From positions 192,164,031 to 192,228,030 of the forward strand of contig NC_088201.1 of assembly GCF_037126465.1 (NCBI RefSeq): 64,000 nucleotides of DNA, in the 5' to 3' direction. The notes beneath the pieces are model-generated. The model saw only the letters and a program-made list of their open reading frames with translations. It was not told where the DNA came from and made no database searches. Source of the DNA: Ornithodoros turicata. Lineage: Eukaryota > Arthropoda > Arachnida > Ixodida > Argasidae. Positions within the stretch are counted from its first letter, which is position 1. Each line of letters begins with the position of its first letter. This document shows positions 10,005-21,791 of the stretch, one piece after another. Position numbers and translations under genes: made by a program.

Positions 10005-11908
10005 TTATTTATTTTATTTATTTAAGGGATACTGCTGACATCACCAAGATGTCGTTTGCAAGAGTGTGAAAAATAAAAGAAAATGTACAGGTCATGAGCA
10101 TATTGTACAACAAAAGTAAATCCACCGTCTCGGAATTATAACAAAATTAGCAAGACTTAAATGGCAATTAAACAATAATTGAACGAGCAACTGAACACGC
10201 ATTTAAACAGGAGTAGGCATCAACAACAAACGACACTTTGCTACCAGAACGGTACCGAAACACCATCAAAAATAAGATACACTGTGTTTACATTTTTTGA
10301 AAGTAATCATCAATTCCACGAATAAATGAGGCAAGAGAGTTGAAGTTGACAAGATCGCTAGGCAGTGCATTCCAGTCCTTAATTACTATAGGGAAGAAGG
10401 AATTTTTAAAGGCTTCAACCCTACTATACGGGGGCTTAATGTAACGATTATGGGTTGTTCTGGTGGCACCTCTCTGAATAAATGTAAAATATTCATCATA
10501 TGGAATTTTAAAAATTCCTGTCAGAATCTGCCAAAAGGTTTTCAATCGTTGTATCCTTACTCGTGTTTTTAATGTAGGAAGGCCTGCCCGTACCAGCAGC
10601 GCAGAAGGAGAGTCTAAAGGGTTGTATTTACTGTATACGAAGCGCAGTGATTTTCTCTGAACCATTTCAAGCTGTGACACCATCGTCTTAGCTTGTGGAA
10701 ACCAAACTATAGAGGCGTATTCAATTAAAGGGCGAATACAAGTGGTATATGCTACTAATTTAGTGGAAGGTGTAGCTAATCTTAGGGCATGACGCAGGGA
10801 AAAAAGCCGACCATACGCTTTGGAGCAAACGTCTGTGATGTGGGGTTGCCACGAAAGTTTATTATTGATCGTTAAGCCCAAATATTTGTGTTTAGTTGCA
10901 AGTTTAATTGGCTCACCGGCTAACGTATAGGGAAACAAAAGGCAATTTTTCTTCAGGGTCACTGTCATGCACAGCGTCTTTTCGCAGTTTAGCGTCGTCT
11001 GCCACTTCTGGCACCATTCCGACACTCTGTCGATGTCCCTCTGTAACTCCCACTGGTCATCAACAGAAGTGATCTGCCTATACAGAACGCAGTCATCTGC
11101 ATACATTTTAATTTTAGAGGTAATATGTATTGGGAGATCGTTCATGAACATAATAAAGAGAAGGGGCCCCAAAACTGACCCCTGGGGAACACCAGAAGTC
11201 ACGGATGTAAGTGCAGAGTTTCTATTATTATAGGTGACGAATTGAGAACGGTCTCGAAGATAGCCCTCTAACCATTTGCCGACCTTCTGGTTTTTCAAAT
11301 ACTGATTAATTTTGTGCAACAATTTAGTGTGAGAAACCCTATCGAACGCTTTCGATAGATCCAAAAATATAATGTCAGTTTGAGCTTTATTATTAAGACC
11401 CTCGGAAAGATCATGAACGACCTCTATTAACTGTGTAGTCGTCGAGTAACCTCTTCGGAAACCGTACTGACTGCAGTGTATCAAACTGTGTTCATTAAGA
11501 AAGGCAACCATACTCTTAGTAAGAATATGTTCAAATATTTTACAACAATAACTCGTCAGAGATATTGGGCGGTAATTTTTAACTTCCTTCCGGTTGCCCC
11601 CCTTGTGAACTGGAATAACCTTAGCTATTCTCCAATCTGACGGTACCTCACCGCTGTGATACGATCTATGAAATATAGTCGCTAGGTACTCCGCTACCCA
11701 TTCCGCATAAGTTCGGAGAAAAATATTAGGAATGCCATCAGGGCCTGGGGTCTTTTTGGAATCTAGTTTAAGAAGGGATGATATAATACCAGGCAATGAG
11801 ATGTCAATGTCAGGCATAGGGGGCACACTTGAAGCGAAGCAGTCATTTGGAATGATACCGTTATCAGTCGAGAACGCAGATTCGAAGAAGTTACTAAATT
11901 TGTGTGAA
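10005..11908 (-). mobile_element. 5'-truncated CR1/L2-like LINE nested antisense in ORF2
   Basis: The 1904-bp insert is flanked by GAGTT (10000-10004 and 11909-11913). On the minus strand it runs from inside an RT ORF to a (TAAA)n-type tail at 10005-10023. It is 5'-truncated, lacking ORF1 and the endonuclease. The short tail and 3' domain organisation match those of the host LINE, so it is a relative of the same group. A 3' UTR of about 265 bp lies between the ORF stop and the tail. Confidence 0.9.
10288..11826 (-). CDS. Reverse transcriptase ORF of the nested LINE (5'-truncated)
   Basis: There are 512 codons from the first methionine, and the frame is open to the 5' truncation at 11908. Motifs in order are KTPGPDGIPN, NYRPISLTS, QYGFRRGYST, IFLDLSKAFDRVSH (motif A), SGVPQGSVLGPLLF (motif B), KMYADDCVLY (motif C, catalytic DD), LGLTINNKLSW, then a thumb/connection region ending NSFFPIVIKDWNALPSDL. 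It would be the RNA-templated DNA polymerase for target-primed reverse transcription. The missing endonuclease makes this copy non-autonomous. No stop or frameshift in this length suggests a recent insertion. Confidence 0.9.
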   Translation of the reverse strand: MPPMPDIDISLPGIISSLLKLDSKKTPGPDGIPNIFLRTYAEWVAEYLATIFHRSYHSGEVPSDWRIAKVIPVHKGGNRKEVKNYRPISLTSYCCKIFEHILTKSMVAFLNEHSLIHCSQYGFRRGYSTTTQLIEVVHDLSEGLNNKAQTDIIFLDLSKAFDRVSHTKLLHKINQYLKNQKVGKWLEGYLRDRSQFVTYNNRNSALTSVTSGVPQGSVLGPLLFIMFMNDLPIHITSKIKMYADDCVLYRQITSVDDQWELQRDIDRVSEWCQKWQTTLNCEKTLCMTVTLKKNCLLFPYTLAGEPIKLATKHKYLGLTINNKLSWQPHITDVCSKAYGRLFSLRHALRLATPSTKLVAYTTCIRPLIEYASIVWFPQAKTMVSQLEMVQRKSLRFVYSKYNPLDSPSALLVRAGLPTLKTRVRIQRLKTFWQILTGIFKIPYDEYFTFIQRGATRTTHNRYIKPPYSRVEAFKNSFFPIVIKDWNALPSDLVNFNSLASFIRGIDDYFQKM

Positions 11909-14341
11909 GAGTTGTGTATAGACCGCCAGGTGCAGATGCGTCCGTCTTACTCTCATTAACCGATTACTTATCGAGTATCACGCAAATCAACAATAAGATA
12001 ATAATGTGTGGCGATTTTAACTTGCACGGCATTGAGTGGCTTACTTTAACAAAAGGTGAATGTCGCGAAAAAGGCAGTGCCGACGCCCTCATTGACCTTG
12101 CTTATCAGTTTAACTTACAACAGGTGGTTAATAGGCCTACAAGGGTGACGACTTCGACATCCTCGCTACTTGATCTGATGTTTGTGACCCGTCAAATGGC
12201 TGATGTTACTCATGAAATAGTTGAGGGAATTTCAGACCATCACTGTATTGTTCTCAATTGTTACTTGTCTCCCCTAAAAAGAAATAATAGCAGACGCGCT
12301 TTCTTCTATGACTTGAGTCGAGCAGCACATACTGAGGTTATCGACTGCTTATCATCCGGATTTGACAGATTTTGTGTAACGGTTTCTCAGCTCTGTAGTG
12401 ATGAAACGTGGTCAGTGTTTTACAATTTAGTTAATCACTGTTTACAGTCATATGTGCCACTCAAGAAAAAATTAGTCGGCAGGCGCAGACCATGGATTTC
12501 GAGAGAAGTAATTCATGTGAAACGCAAGCTGAATAGACTAAAGAAGAGAGGCAGCCCAAAACCTATAACAACGCAACTTAGGAAGGAACTCAGAACTATG
12601 ATTTCAAATAACAGAAACCACTTTTTCAGTACAACCCTAGGAAGCTTTCTCAGGGATTCACCGCAAACATTTTGGCGCTATGTTGCTCCGAAAAAACGCA
12701 GCACAGCTGTAGATGTTAATCTCTCAGCGGATGTATTTAATCGGCATTTTTCTTCCGTGTTTCTAACAGATGATGGACAAATTCCTCCCTATAGTGAACC
12801 TAGGCACTTACCCCCGATTTCTAACGTGGTTTTCACATCACAAGGTACCCTTGCGTTATTGTTGAAGATTAACACTAAAAAAGGCGCAGGGCCCGATAAT
12901 ATTCCTAATGCATTTCTTAGGCGGTATGCTGAATGGATCTCACTATATTTGGAAGTGATATTCCAAAAGGTTTACGATTCCGGAGTGCTTCCCAAAGCTT
13001 GGAAAACTGCAAAAATTGTTCCCGTACCTAAGAAGTCTGAGTGTCGCGGTACTAGTGACTACCGACCCATTTCACTGCTATCCAGTTGCTCAAAAATTTT
13101 CGAGCATATATTGTACTGTCACATGGTAAAGTTTTTGGAAGAGCATTCTGTGCTTAGCAAATGTCAGTATGGATTCCGCAAAGGATCCTCAACTACACAT
13201 CAATTAATAGAATTTGTACACGATCTAGCTACGTCCATTGATGATTCAAAGCAGTCTGATGTTATCTTTCTTGACCTCCAAAAGGCATCCGACAGTGTGT
13301 CGCATTCTAAACTGCTTTGGAAACTCAGCTGTCAATTTAAAAACGAAAAGCTCATCAACTGCCTTGCGTCCTATCTGACGGGGAGGCTCCAGTTTGTTAC
13401 TTACAATAATACATCTTCCGCGTCACTCAGTGTAGTTTCCGGAGTTCCCCAAGGGTCGGTGCTCGGTCCGCTGTTTTTTCTTTTATATATAAACGATATT
13501 GCAGAGCACGTAGATGCTAACATTAAACTTTTCGCAGACGATTGTGTGCTTTACAAAGTTGTTAATACGGTTGAGGACCAAGTAACCCTTCAGCGTTCCC
13601 TTGATTCTGTAGTCCATTGGTGCAAAACTTGGCAAATGGGGATTAATGCGCAGAAGAGTGTTTACATGACGGTGTCTAGAAAGAAGACCAGTGCCATGCA
13701 GTGCCAATACGAAGTGAAGAGCGTTCCTTTAAAGCAAGTAAATGCACACAAATATCTCGGCTTGACGTTCACCAGCGACTTGACATGGAGCCAGCACCTT
13801 AAAGAAGTTATCTCCAAAGCTAGTAGCAGGTTATACTTGCTACGGCGAACTCTAGTGGAGGCTGACTCCCAGACAAAACTAACTGCCTACAAATCTCTTG
13901 TCCGCTCTATCACTGACTACGGCTCTGTAATATGGTTTCCCGAGGCTGTTACAAAAGTAAGAGAAATTGAGATGGTACAGAAGAAGGCTATTCGCTTTGT
14001 GTATAACCGTTATTCTCGTTTAGACTCACCAACGCGCAGGTGTTGGAGTCAGCCAATCTACTTTCATTGCGTTCTAGAAATACAATTCAGCGTCTAAAAC
14101 TCCTATGGAATATCTACAACGATCTGACCGGTATTGCGAAAGATGGATACTTGCGCTTACAGCAGTATGGCAGCCGACGGGGGAAACACAGCCAGCACCT
14201 AACGCCATACAAATTTCGAACTAATTCTCTACGGGACTCCTTTTTCCCGGCGGCCATCAGGGACTGGAACAGCCTTCCCCAGGCGGTGGTTGACTGTGAC
14301 ACACTGTCTTTATTTGAGGACGGCATCTCACAATATTACAG
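11909..14341 (+). pseudogene. LINE ORF2, 3' part: endonuclease remainder and reverse transcriptase
   Basis: The frame resumes with VYRPPGADAS, then CGDFNLHGIEW and a SDHHCIV histidine block, which are APE endonuclease motifs. RT follows: GAGPDNIPN, DYRPISLLS, QYGFRKGSST, IFLDLQKASDSVSH, SGVPQGSVLGPLFF and KLFADDCVLYK (catalytic DD kept). A one-base shift at about 14030-14040 moves the C-terminal region to another frame, which runs through RDSFFPAAIRDWNSLP to a stop at about 14349. The RT core is intact. The gene is broken by the nested LINE upstream and by this frameshift. Confidence 0.87.
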
Positions 14342-14639
14342 AGCGTTATAGGTTTTCTCTTATTGTTAGTATCCTTTTTAATTTGTGTGATTATCTGTTC
14401 ACTGCATGTGTTCTGTATTCGCGTTCGTACTGTCCCTCCTTCTATGGCATTCATGCCAGAAGTATTACAAATAAAAAATAAATAAATAAAAAATTATGAA
14501 AATTTTGCATAATGTACAAACTCGTGTTAGTGGGACATAGAAACACACCAGCGACATGTCTCTTTGGTGTGTTCCAGTATGTTTACTTAGAGACAATAAA
14601 TAATTTTTCAACCTGGAATGTATACTCTTTATTCTCCCT

Positions 14640-14833
14640 GCTTAAGTTTACGACAACATATGTTTGGATTCAGCCCAGATGAAAACAATGTGATCCGTCT
14701 GGTCAAAGAAGTTTCCCAGTGCTACAGCGGTATCGGACTGTACCACCTTGCCAAGGAATATACAGAGAAGGTGACAGCCAGGCCTCATCTGCGAAAGAAA
14801 TTGTCAAGGTTGATCATATACAACAACCAGTAA
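14640..14833 (+). pseudogene. Possible transposase C-terminal fragment
   Basis: A short frame contains IRLVKEVSQCYSGIGLYHLA and then LRKKLSRLIIYNNQ before a stop at 14831-14833. The pattern (a helix with RLVKEV..Y, then RKKLSRLI..NQ at the extreme C-terminus) resembles the last exon of P-element/THAP9-type transposases common in arthropod repeats. This is pattern recall, not a firm match. A potential acceptor lies near 14660-14680. No other part of such an element was found nearby. Confidence 0.3.
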
Positions 14834-17800
14834 TGCACTCTGCCCACTTACCTGGTCGACTGCTTCAAACTTGCCTTTGCAACTGGACTTGTGCTACTTT
14901 GGTGTTGGAGCTTTCACCACAAGACCTTGCTACTTAGCCTTTTTATGACATATTCACTCGACCCTTAGTCATTTTGAATTGTCTTTGTCGTCACTTACCC
15001 TCCTAGTGCACATTTTTCTTGTCGATATGTTTTTACCGTCATATAGCCTTTATATCACATGCTTAATCTCGTCCTAGTCCTTTGGAAGTGCTGTACTTCC
15101 GTTCGGCCCTTCCTGTCACACCAAGTCATATCTAAACTTCCTGTGCAAAGCATAATGTTTATGGCAAAGTATTCATAGGCATATTAAGGTAGTTTCATAA
15201 ACAAACGTGCCAAACATTGCTGAATGCCACGACTCAATTCTGAGACTACTGCTCCCTAACATTCTAGGCCCTCAAGCCGATAGGAAATGGGAGAAACACG
15301 AGAAGTGACACGCGCACACGATGACAGATCACAAAGGAAACGTAACACAACAAATACAACACCACACGAAACCAGCAAATCACATAATCGAAGTTCAAAG
15401 TACAAAATTGGAACGACACGAGCGTCACACGAGTACAAAATAGACAGGAAATAACATGTACGTGACAGGATTTCACACAAAAAATGCAAGGAACCTAATC
15501 ACGAGGAATTTCTGCAGCGATCCGTGGCAAAATTTTAGCGAAGCAGCAAGGGAAGCGCTCACAAACAGCAAAATATGTCACAGCTTACATGCATTCCTAT
15601 GGGCTGTAATCGCTCTTTTGAGCACCGCAATATGGCGGCCGGTTGTCGTACCTTTCCCGCGATACCCTCACCCATCCGCTATCCAGCCTTCTAAATAGAG
15701 ATCAGTGATGGAGATAGATCGCGGTAATTATCCGTTGTCGAAAGAGGTAATTTCGTATCAAAATTCACAAATTTTGCAAATCGGTAACAATTTTTGGCCT
15801 GTAAAATAGTAAAATAGTAAAATTGCATGTAGAGACTGGACGCATATCGGTTTTCTGTGTTTTTCATGAGTTTGTCTTCGTAAAAGGCGCGGGATCGTCA
15901 CTAAACTATATCCAGAAAGAAAAACAGTTGCAGCAGGTAGAGGAACGACTAATCTATCGATATTACGCTGTTATTTTCCATAAAAACGCTAAATTATTTA
16001 ATATGAAGCAAGAAAATTTACGGCTCTACGCCCTGCCTGCCTCACGTTGAGGAATGACTTCACTTCCTGTAATCTCGTTCCCAGTTGCTTTTCTTATGTT
16101 GAACTTGTGTAATTTCCCCTCAAAGACTACACAATCTCAGGCGCATATTAAAACGGATATGTTGCGATATAAACCTGGTGAAAATGTGAATGAGGAACAG
16201 CACGCACGCTTGACTATCGACAGTTTAATGATGCGAGCCGTCACTTTGGATCACCGATAAGGAGCGCAGGTTTTTCCTGGACGGGTGTCCCTCATTCCTA
16301 CTTCGTGTCTTTTCACCGCTCGTTTATATCGCTAGTACCATGTACCAACTCCATACCATTCGGTAATATAATAATCTCAAACGTCCCTGATGATGTAACA
16401 ATCAATCAGTGTAATGTCAGTTTTTAATTTTATAGTGAGGTGAGATGAATGAATGCCTTTTGCATAAACGCTTAGTAAGCAGTCAGTTCTGAAATAAATT
16501 TTCTTTTACTGCCCTTTTTACCTCCACAGAAAGCCTAAGGTACTGTAGGTTGGCCTGAACAAGAAAATGATTGCCGGAAGGAAGACAGACGTCTCAAGAG
16601 CAGTTAACCTTATGTGAAAGCTTCATTATTGGATGTACCAAGTTGGTTAAACTTTGTAATGTTTCAAGTTTTGTTGCAAGGTACATCCTTGTTCCGGTGT
16701 TGGCATGCAATGCCCAGCATTCAGGGCAGGTGAAAATTTTGTCCAGAGCTCGCTGACCCTAACTTTATTACAGCTGAAGTGACTTAAAGGAAGACTTCGC
16801 AAGGACTGGAAAAAAATTGAAGTGAGCATCATACCGAACACGAACCACCCCCTCGATGCCGAATACAACATTCGCACTCATTTTACACGAGTAATTTTCG
16901 TAAATGATGACAATTGTAACCCGAAATGCGAAGAGCAGTAAACCGAACTCCATACTACGGCGGTTCATCCGGATGAGGATACCGTGACGTCACCCAGCAG
17001 TGTTGTCTGCTTCGAAACCTACATTATCCCTTGCCTGGTGCCGGATGATGTCAGCACTGTGTTGGTTTCACGTCCTCTCACTTTACAGAGGTGAAGCGCT
17101 CACTTCGTATAAATTCGTTTGAATAAAACCTGCGCAGTTTTCGAATCAGATATTTCGTACACATGTTCCCATCATCCCAAAAGTTACAGATATACCATAA
17201 CCATTGTGGTGATTTTGTAGCGGAGTCCCACTTTAACAATACATGTCTATGCAACATATATGCATGTGCACACAGTAGTTGATGCACTTCCTAGAAAGAT
17301 ACTCTTGATTGATACTTTTTCCTTGAAAGATTTGTGGTGACATGGCACGTTAAAAGGCTATGGCATTTTGATTGACATTTTTCATGGCTTCATGCACATT
17401 TGTGTATTGTATGTAAAAGATCTGAAGTTGCAATCTTCCAAGCTACCGACTATGGTCATGTTCAACTTAAGAAGAAAAAGAAATCTAGTCCATCAGCTCT
17501 CAAAATATTAGTGCGCCACGCATAGGACGGCTGGACACAGTGAGGTCACGCTCCCTGTTTGCGCCAGATAATGTAATCCATCGTACTCATTCTGTTTCCC
17601 TATTGACTGCTAAGACTGGCAACATGGCAATACGCTGCGGCAGGAAGTGCACTCCCCTACTGATGGCTCATGCTGGTGGTGCAGTATTTCTCCTGGCACA
17701 CTATTGCTTCTCATTATCTCCAACAGCATATGTAGTTGGCAGACTAGGTTCCTTTTCCTTCTTATGTTGAACATGACTGTAGAGTGTTTTTCTACGTGTC

Positions 17801-18585
17801 ATTCTTGGCTGGATTAAGCCCTTGAATACATGTGCCCGTCGGGCTCTGACATCAGAGCTCTGGTCACTGCTATTGGTAGTCTGTAAGCGTGTGACTTCTC
17901 TCACCCTTCCTCACTGACAGAAACGCTTGCTGTGACTCGTTTGCAACTAGGACCTGTCTGAATCGCGAACATCTGTCAGGTACATTTTTCCATACCATCA
18001 TAGCTCTGCACGCTGGCTTTTGTGTGAATTACCGCCTTTTAAATTAGGTTGTAGCAGTGAATATCAAAACTTCACGAGCTTCGATATTCTTGATGCTAGA
18101 TTTCTGTGTGTCTATCACTCCCTTTGCTGTAAAACTTGGAATACTGGATGACATCAGTGCAAATAAGTGCATTTGACTTTTTTCCGTGACAGCTTGACAG
18201 CTTGAAATGAACTGTTGCAACTCATTTAGTATCAGTTTCTGTCTTTGTACTTCAGTGTTGTTTCACAATGCTCCAAACCAGATGAGAGTGTAAAAAACAT
18301 AAATCAGAGTGCTGTGCTGTTAAATAGGCATCTGTGGCTGATTATAAGTGTGCTACAGAAATTGAACCAGAAATGGAACCCCAGTGTGTTTAAATAGGTT
18401 CGGTAAGTGATGTCACAATTGGTGAAAGTATGCCACGTGCCAGTTGTCGTTGAGTCACTATCTGGAACATTCCGCAAGGTCAAGTCCCGGTGGTGTCATT
18501 CTTCTTGGGGAGCCATCTCAGGGGGACTTAGGCCGTATATAAAAGCAAATAAAAGGGAACTATATCCCATCTTTGCGACCATATT
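14834..18585. other. No recognisable gene
   Basis: This is AT-rich sequence with only short ORFs (under 85 codons) lacking recognisable motifs. About 16800-17330 includes stretches with transposon-derived character, but no boundaries can be defined. Nothing supports a gene call. Confidence 0.5.
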
Positions 18586-18589
18586 CCTT

Positions 18590-19170
18590 ACTGTTGAAAG
18601 TACACCAGGATCTTCGTTAATGATTGATTGGAATTTGTAAATGAGGTAAGACTCGCGTTGTTCCCTGCCCCTATCTGAGCTAAAGTTTGATTGAAGAACA
18701 AAAACGGCGACGTCACTTATTGAATGACCAGGCTGTTTGAAATGACGAGATACAGGAAGATTTGGCGTTTTGTTAACGTCCGATCAGAGGTTGTTCAACA
18801 ACCACCGGTCGCACGTTAACAAAAACCCAAATCCTTGATGAAATCTTTCTCAAGAAGCCAAATTTTTTCAAATTGACGGTCTAGAAACATGTTTTAGTTG
18901 GCTAAGATTTCTAGTTACGTCAGCGTCGTTTGAGCATATTTTCCTGTATCTCACAGCCTGACTATAGGGAATAGCCAATTTTGTGTGCCGTGGCTGGCAA
19001 CTGTTGAATGAGAAATGCTGCTGAGAATCTGTCGGCTTGCGATAGAAGTCAGTAGTTAGAACACCATCAGTTAATTTAACTTGTACATCCAGGAAGTTAA
19101 TAGTGGTCGCCGAACATGAATGGGTGAACTTAATGGAGGAATGGCACTGGTTGAAATCAAGTAGCACGTG
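18590..19170 (-). pseudogene. Penelope-like element remnant (RT end plus GIY-YIG end)
   Basis: On the minus strand, 19167-18868 encodes the C-terminal RT region typical of Penelope elements: TINFLDVQVKLTDG, DFYRKPTDSQQHFSFNS and YSQAVRYRKICS. After a short decayed stretch, 18765-18590 encodes LPVSRHFKQPGHSISDVAV and RGREQRESYLIYKFQS, which resembles the end of the GIY-YIG endonuclease domain (HF-x3-GHS, then R...E...I). A stop and frame changes separate them. The order RT then EN on one strand supports a single 5'-truncated, internally deleted copy. Confidence 0.72.
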
Positions 19171-19356
19171 ATTCCTCCCGTCAGGGTGTGCTAAGACGCC
19201 TACGTGCTACGTGACATCGTGTGTGACGTGACATCACGTGCTACGTGACCTTCTGACGCTACCCGTTCAAATGTTACCTACCTGCATACTGCACTACCTA
19301 CTTTTTTACTACCTACTTACCTACTTTTTTTTTGTTTATTGCGCATTTTCGGAGAC

Positions 19357-19602
19357 GAGTCTTTCCTTCACCCCCAGTGTGAGAGGGTGAAAGAGCACCC
19401 TGTCGTCTCTTGCGTCCTCGAAAAAGATTGAAACAACACAGAAAATGCAACCCAAGATAAGGGCAGTTCCCATAGCGCCACACGATACATGTTTTTTTTT
19501 TGTTTTGCTTCCGCACGTTAAAGCTCATCTTCGACGCATGAGGCAGCACTGTGGCGGCATCTTCAATTTCACCCTCTCACATTGGGGGTGAAAGAAAGAC
19601 GC
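19357..19602. repeat. Short inverted-repeat element (possible MITE)
   Basis: Arms at 19357-19392 and 19567-19602 are inverted copies of ~36 bp differing at a few bases. Both include the block TCACCCCCARTGTGAGAGGG. The spacer is ~175 bp with no coding potential. The size and architecture suit a miniature inverted-repeat element, but no target duplication was confirmed. Confidence 0.5.
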
Positions 19603-19667
19603 ATACGCCTCAGTGCACCTAGTGTACCGTGAATTTTGGGAGCAAGACTTTTTTGTTTTCAGAACCT

Positions 19668-19823
19668 GCCACTATTGGGGGTCAATACACCCAATGAACA
19701 CCCTCCGTTTGGGTGAAATATGTGACAACCATGATTGGGGTTTGGGGTTGTAGCATTTACACTCATAAGGGTGTGAGTTATCATTTTACACTAATTTTTG
19801 GTGTAAAAAATGTACTGTGATAG
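19668..19823 (-). repeat. Solo end of a CACTG-type DNA transposon
   Basis: Read on the minus strand, the tip is CACAGTACATTTTTTACACC, followed by repeated TTACACC/GGTGTAAA subterminal motifs and a C-rich segment ending near 19668. The same tip type and subterminal motifs border the complete short element at 40338-40734. Only one end is evident here. Confidence 0.4.
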
Positions 19824-20968
19824 TTTAAATCTGTCCTGTGCAAATACATGGGAGTTAGACCATCGCTAGACCGCTGTGAGACATTCTGGGCAAATATTGA
19901 TTTGAGTGCGAGAATATCCGCCTTACCAACGCTTTTACAAGCTTTACGGGTCAAAACTTACCTTTATTTCGCCGAAACATTTACGGCGAACCGCAGACTA
20001 GGCCTATGCGCTGTGCACACGAGCCCCATGGAGGCCGCCATGAGACTCACGGCAGCCGGGATAGAGCAACAGGGTGATTCCTCATGATTGGCGGATGAAG
20101 GTCTCACGTGATCGACTAAGTGGAACTGGTGAATACGGGCAGTGAAGCTTTGGTAAAAAAATAAAATGAAAAAAAAACGTCTTGATTTCATTCTCACTGT
20201 GCAGTACGCTGTCTTGATCTTTTTTCGAGTTTCTTAGACGGCGGCGAAGCCTTTCAATGTTGTAGTTTTATTAATGGGACTAGCCGTCCCGACTTTTTGG
20301 GACAGCTCTTGCTTCTTCGGTTCATTGTCCCGCTGCCAGCAGGCCTGTTGGGGACGGTGTTTTGTCCCGCTTTAGAATAGAACGATTCCCGAATGAAAAA
20401 AAAAAAGTGGCTAAACAAGGGTTCTCTACTCTCCCGTTGCATTCTTCCAGCTCACGTCTTTCCACGACCTTGTGAATGGAATATTACGATGCCATCCCCT
20501 TTTACAGTACTACTTGGACGGGAAAGATGGTCTGCACACGGGCTTTTTTCATCAAGCTGCCCCAGCGGGAGGACAATGGTCTTGATGTAATGATGAATCA
20601 TCGCAACCTCGGACAACAATGGCGAAACTAAGTTGAGCGATTCAAGGTGTTTTCCGTTCCTATCCCTAAAGTATGAAGGTACAGTAAACTGAATAAATTC
20701 CAGTCAAGGTATTTAATATGAGCTATCGGCAGTACAGAAATTGCAAAATGTAATATCTATTAACATCCATGTCTCAAAAAGGACTACAAGACACAGAATA
20801 CAATGTGACCAACATCTCGTGCCCGAGACCAGCGCACACCCTTTTCATCGCCCTCATCAGTGCTTAGCTAAAACACTCCGTAAGTTCCTATCAAGCGATA
20901 AGTAGACAAAAATATAACACAAATTGTGAGGCAACTAAACATGTCGGGAGATATATAGAAATGTATTA
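19824..20968. other. No recognisable gene
   Basis: Small ORFs only. A short region around 20275-20380 has several GGGAC/GTCCC words that form weak inverted repeats. No domain, splice-supported exon or RNA gene could be supported. Confidence 0.5.
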
Positions 20969-21471
20969 CTAATTTGCAGGATAAAACTTAAGCGACAAGC
21001 GCAAAGCGTTGCCGTGTGTGAAATCGTCTATTGTAAACGGGTTCAGATGTATGAGCCGGTAAACTCTACCCTTATAACACTCAGGTTGAGGTTTTTGATG
21101 ACTTGAAACGATCGAATCAGGGAAGTTCGATTTCACTTGCACGTTAAATGTGTCCATTACTTTGTGCATCAGCGTGACCGTGTGTGGCGTATTGAATGGC
21201 CATGTCAGGTCATTGTCATAGGGACCGGGGCACAGGAAGAGCACAACTGCTAGGAATGGCAGCCCAAGTACTATTCTGATTGTCAGGACAAGCTTGAACC
21301 TGTAACCCATCATGAGGAAGTGCGGACTCTCGGTACGGTAACTATCCTGCTCTGGTTGCATCTCCAGAAGTTTGTTTACTCCTTGCGGCCGCCATATTAC
21401 CTCCGTGGGTGAAGATATCTTCAAGTTCCTGCCTTCGTGGTATTCAATGCATGGACTTGTTGGCCGCACCT
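20969..21471 (-). CDS. TRAF/MATH-domain protein, terminal exon (host gene, partial)
   Basis: On the minus strand a good acceptor (TCTTTTTCAG at 21472-21481) opens a ~167-codon frame ending at TAG 20969-20971. The sequence fits the C-terminal half of a TRAF-type MATH domain: a PHFLMMGYRFKLVLTIRI strand, LGLPFLAVVLFLCPGPYDND then LTWPF, and a final FTIDDFTHGNALRLSLKF strand where TRAFs have the closing beta strand. TRAFs are cytoplasmic adaptors linking TNF-receptor or Toll-type receptors to NF-kB and apoptosis signalling; the MATH domain binds receptors. RING and TRAF zinc-finger exons would lie upstream (above 21471) but were not found. No stop or frameshift is seen. A domesticated or retro-derived MATH paralogue cannot be excluded. 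Confidence 0.7.
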
Positions 21472-21652
21472 GAAAAAGACCAACATAGTGCCTTTTTGCT
21501 GCCTAAATCTGTTTCAGTGTGACTTCTGATCCAAATATCGTATCGTAATTATTGTAACCCATACATATGTTTAACGCAAAATACGGAGTGCGCATTGCAA
21601 TATTGAGACTGCTGTATTATTCCATATATATTGTCTGTGTTATTTGCCCATG

Positions 21653-21734
21653 TTAAAGTTGGTGTGCTGGATGTGGCCACGGACCAAGCAATTTTGTGAG
21701 AGAGGGGCGACGACACGCAGGCAGTCGCGCGTAG
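21653..21734 (-). pseudogene. LINE ORF2 3'-terminal scrap
   Basis: The minus strand encodes SLTKLLGPWPHPAHQL and then a stop. The same terminal block (LSKLLGPWPSPAQQ) ends the RNase H-bearing LINE copy near 28960, so this is a tail fragment of that family. It lies in opposite orientation immediately beside the long LINE ORF that begins at about 21735. Confidence 0.6.
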
Positions 21735-21791
21735 GGTCGTCTCACCACGCTCTCAGCCTCTGCGCTGTCTTCTGCACGTGATATCCCTATC

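Larger units (their letters stand above)
8830..14490 (+). mobile_element. CR1/L2-like non-LTR retrotransposon with 2A-bearing ORF1, interrupted by a nested LINE
   Basis: The element has a ~78-bp leader, ORF1 (8908-9687), ORF2 (about 9684 to 14341, with a nested insertion at 10005-11908 and one frameshift near 14030) and a 3' tail rich in AATAAATAAATAAA ending about 14490. ORF2 has an APE-type endonuclease followed by RT and the terminal SLRDSFFPAAIRDWNSLP block common in CR1/L2-group elements. The clade call is by motif only. Upstream it abuts the 300-bp array in the same orientation. If that array is its 5' UTR, the element is much longer than 5.6 kb. No clear target duplication was identified. 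Confidence 0.85.

Noticed and set aside
15256..15489. Overlapping minus-strand ORFs with cysteine-rich hydrophobic sequence
   Set aside because: Two frames overlap over the same span with similar composition, there is no family match, and they look like chance ORFs.
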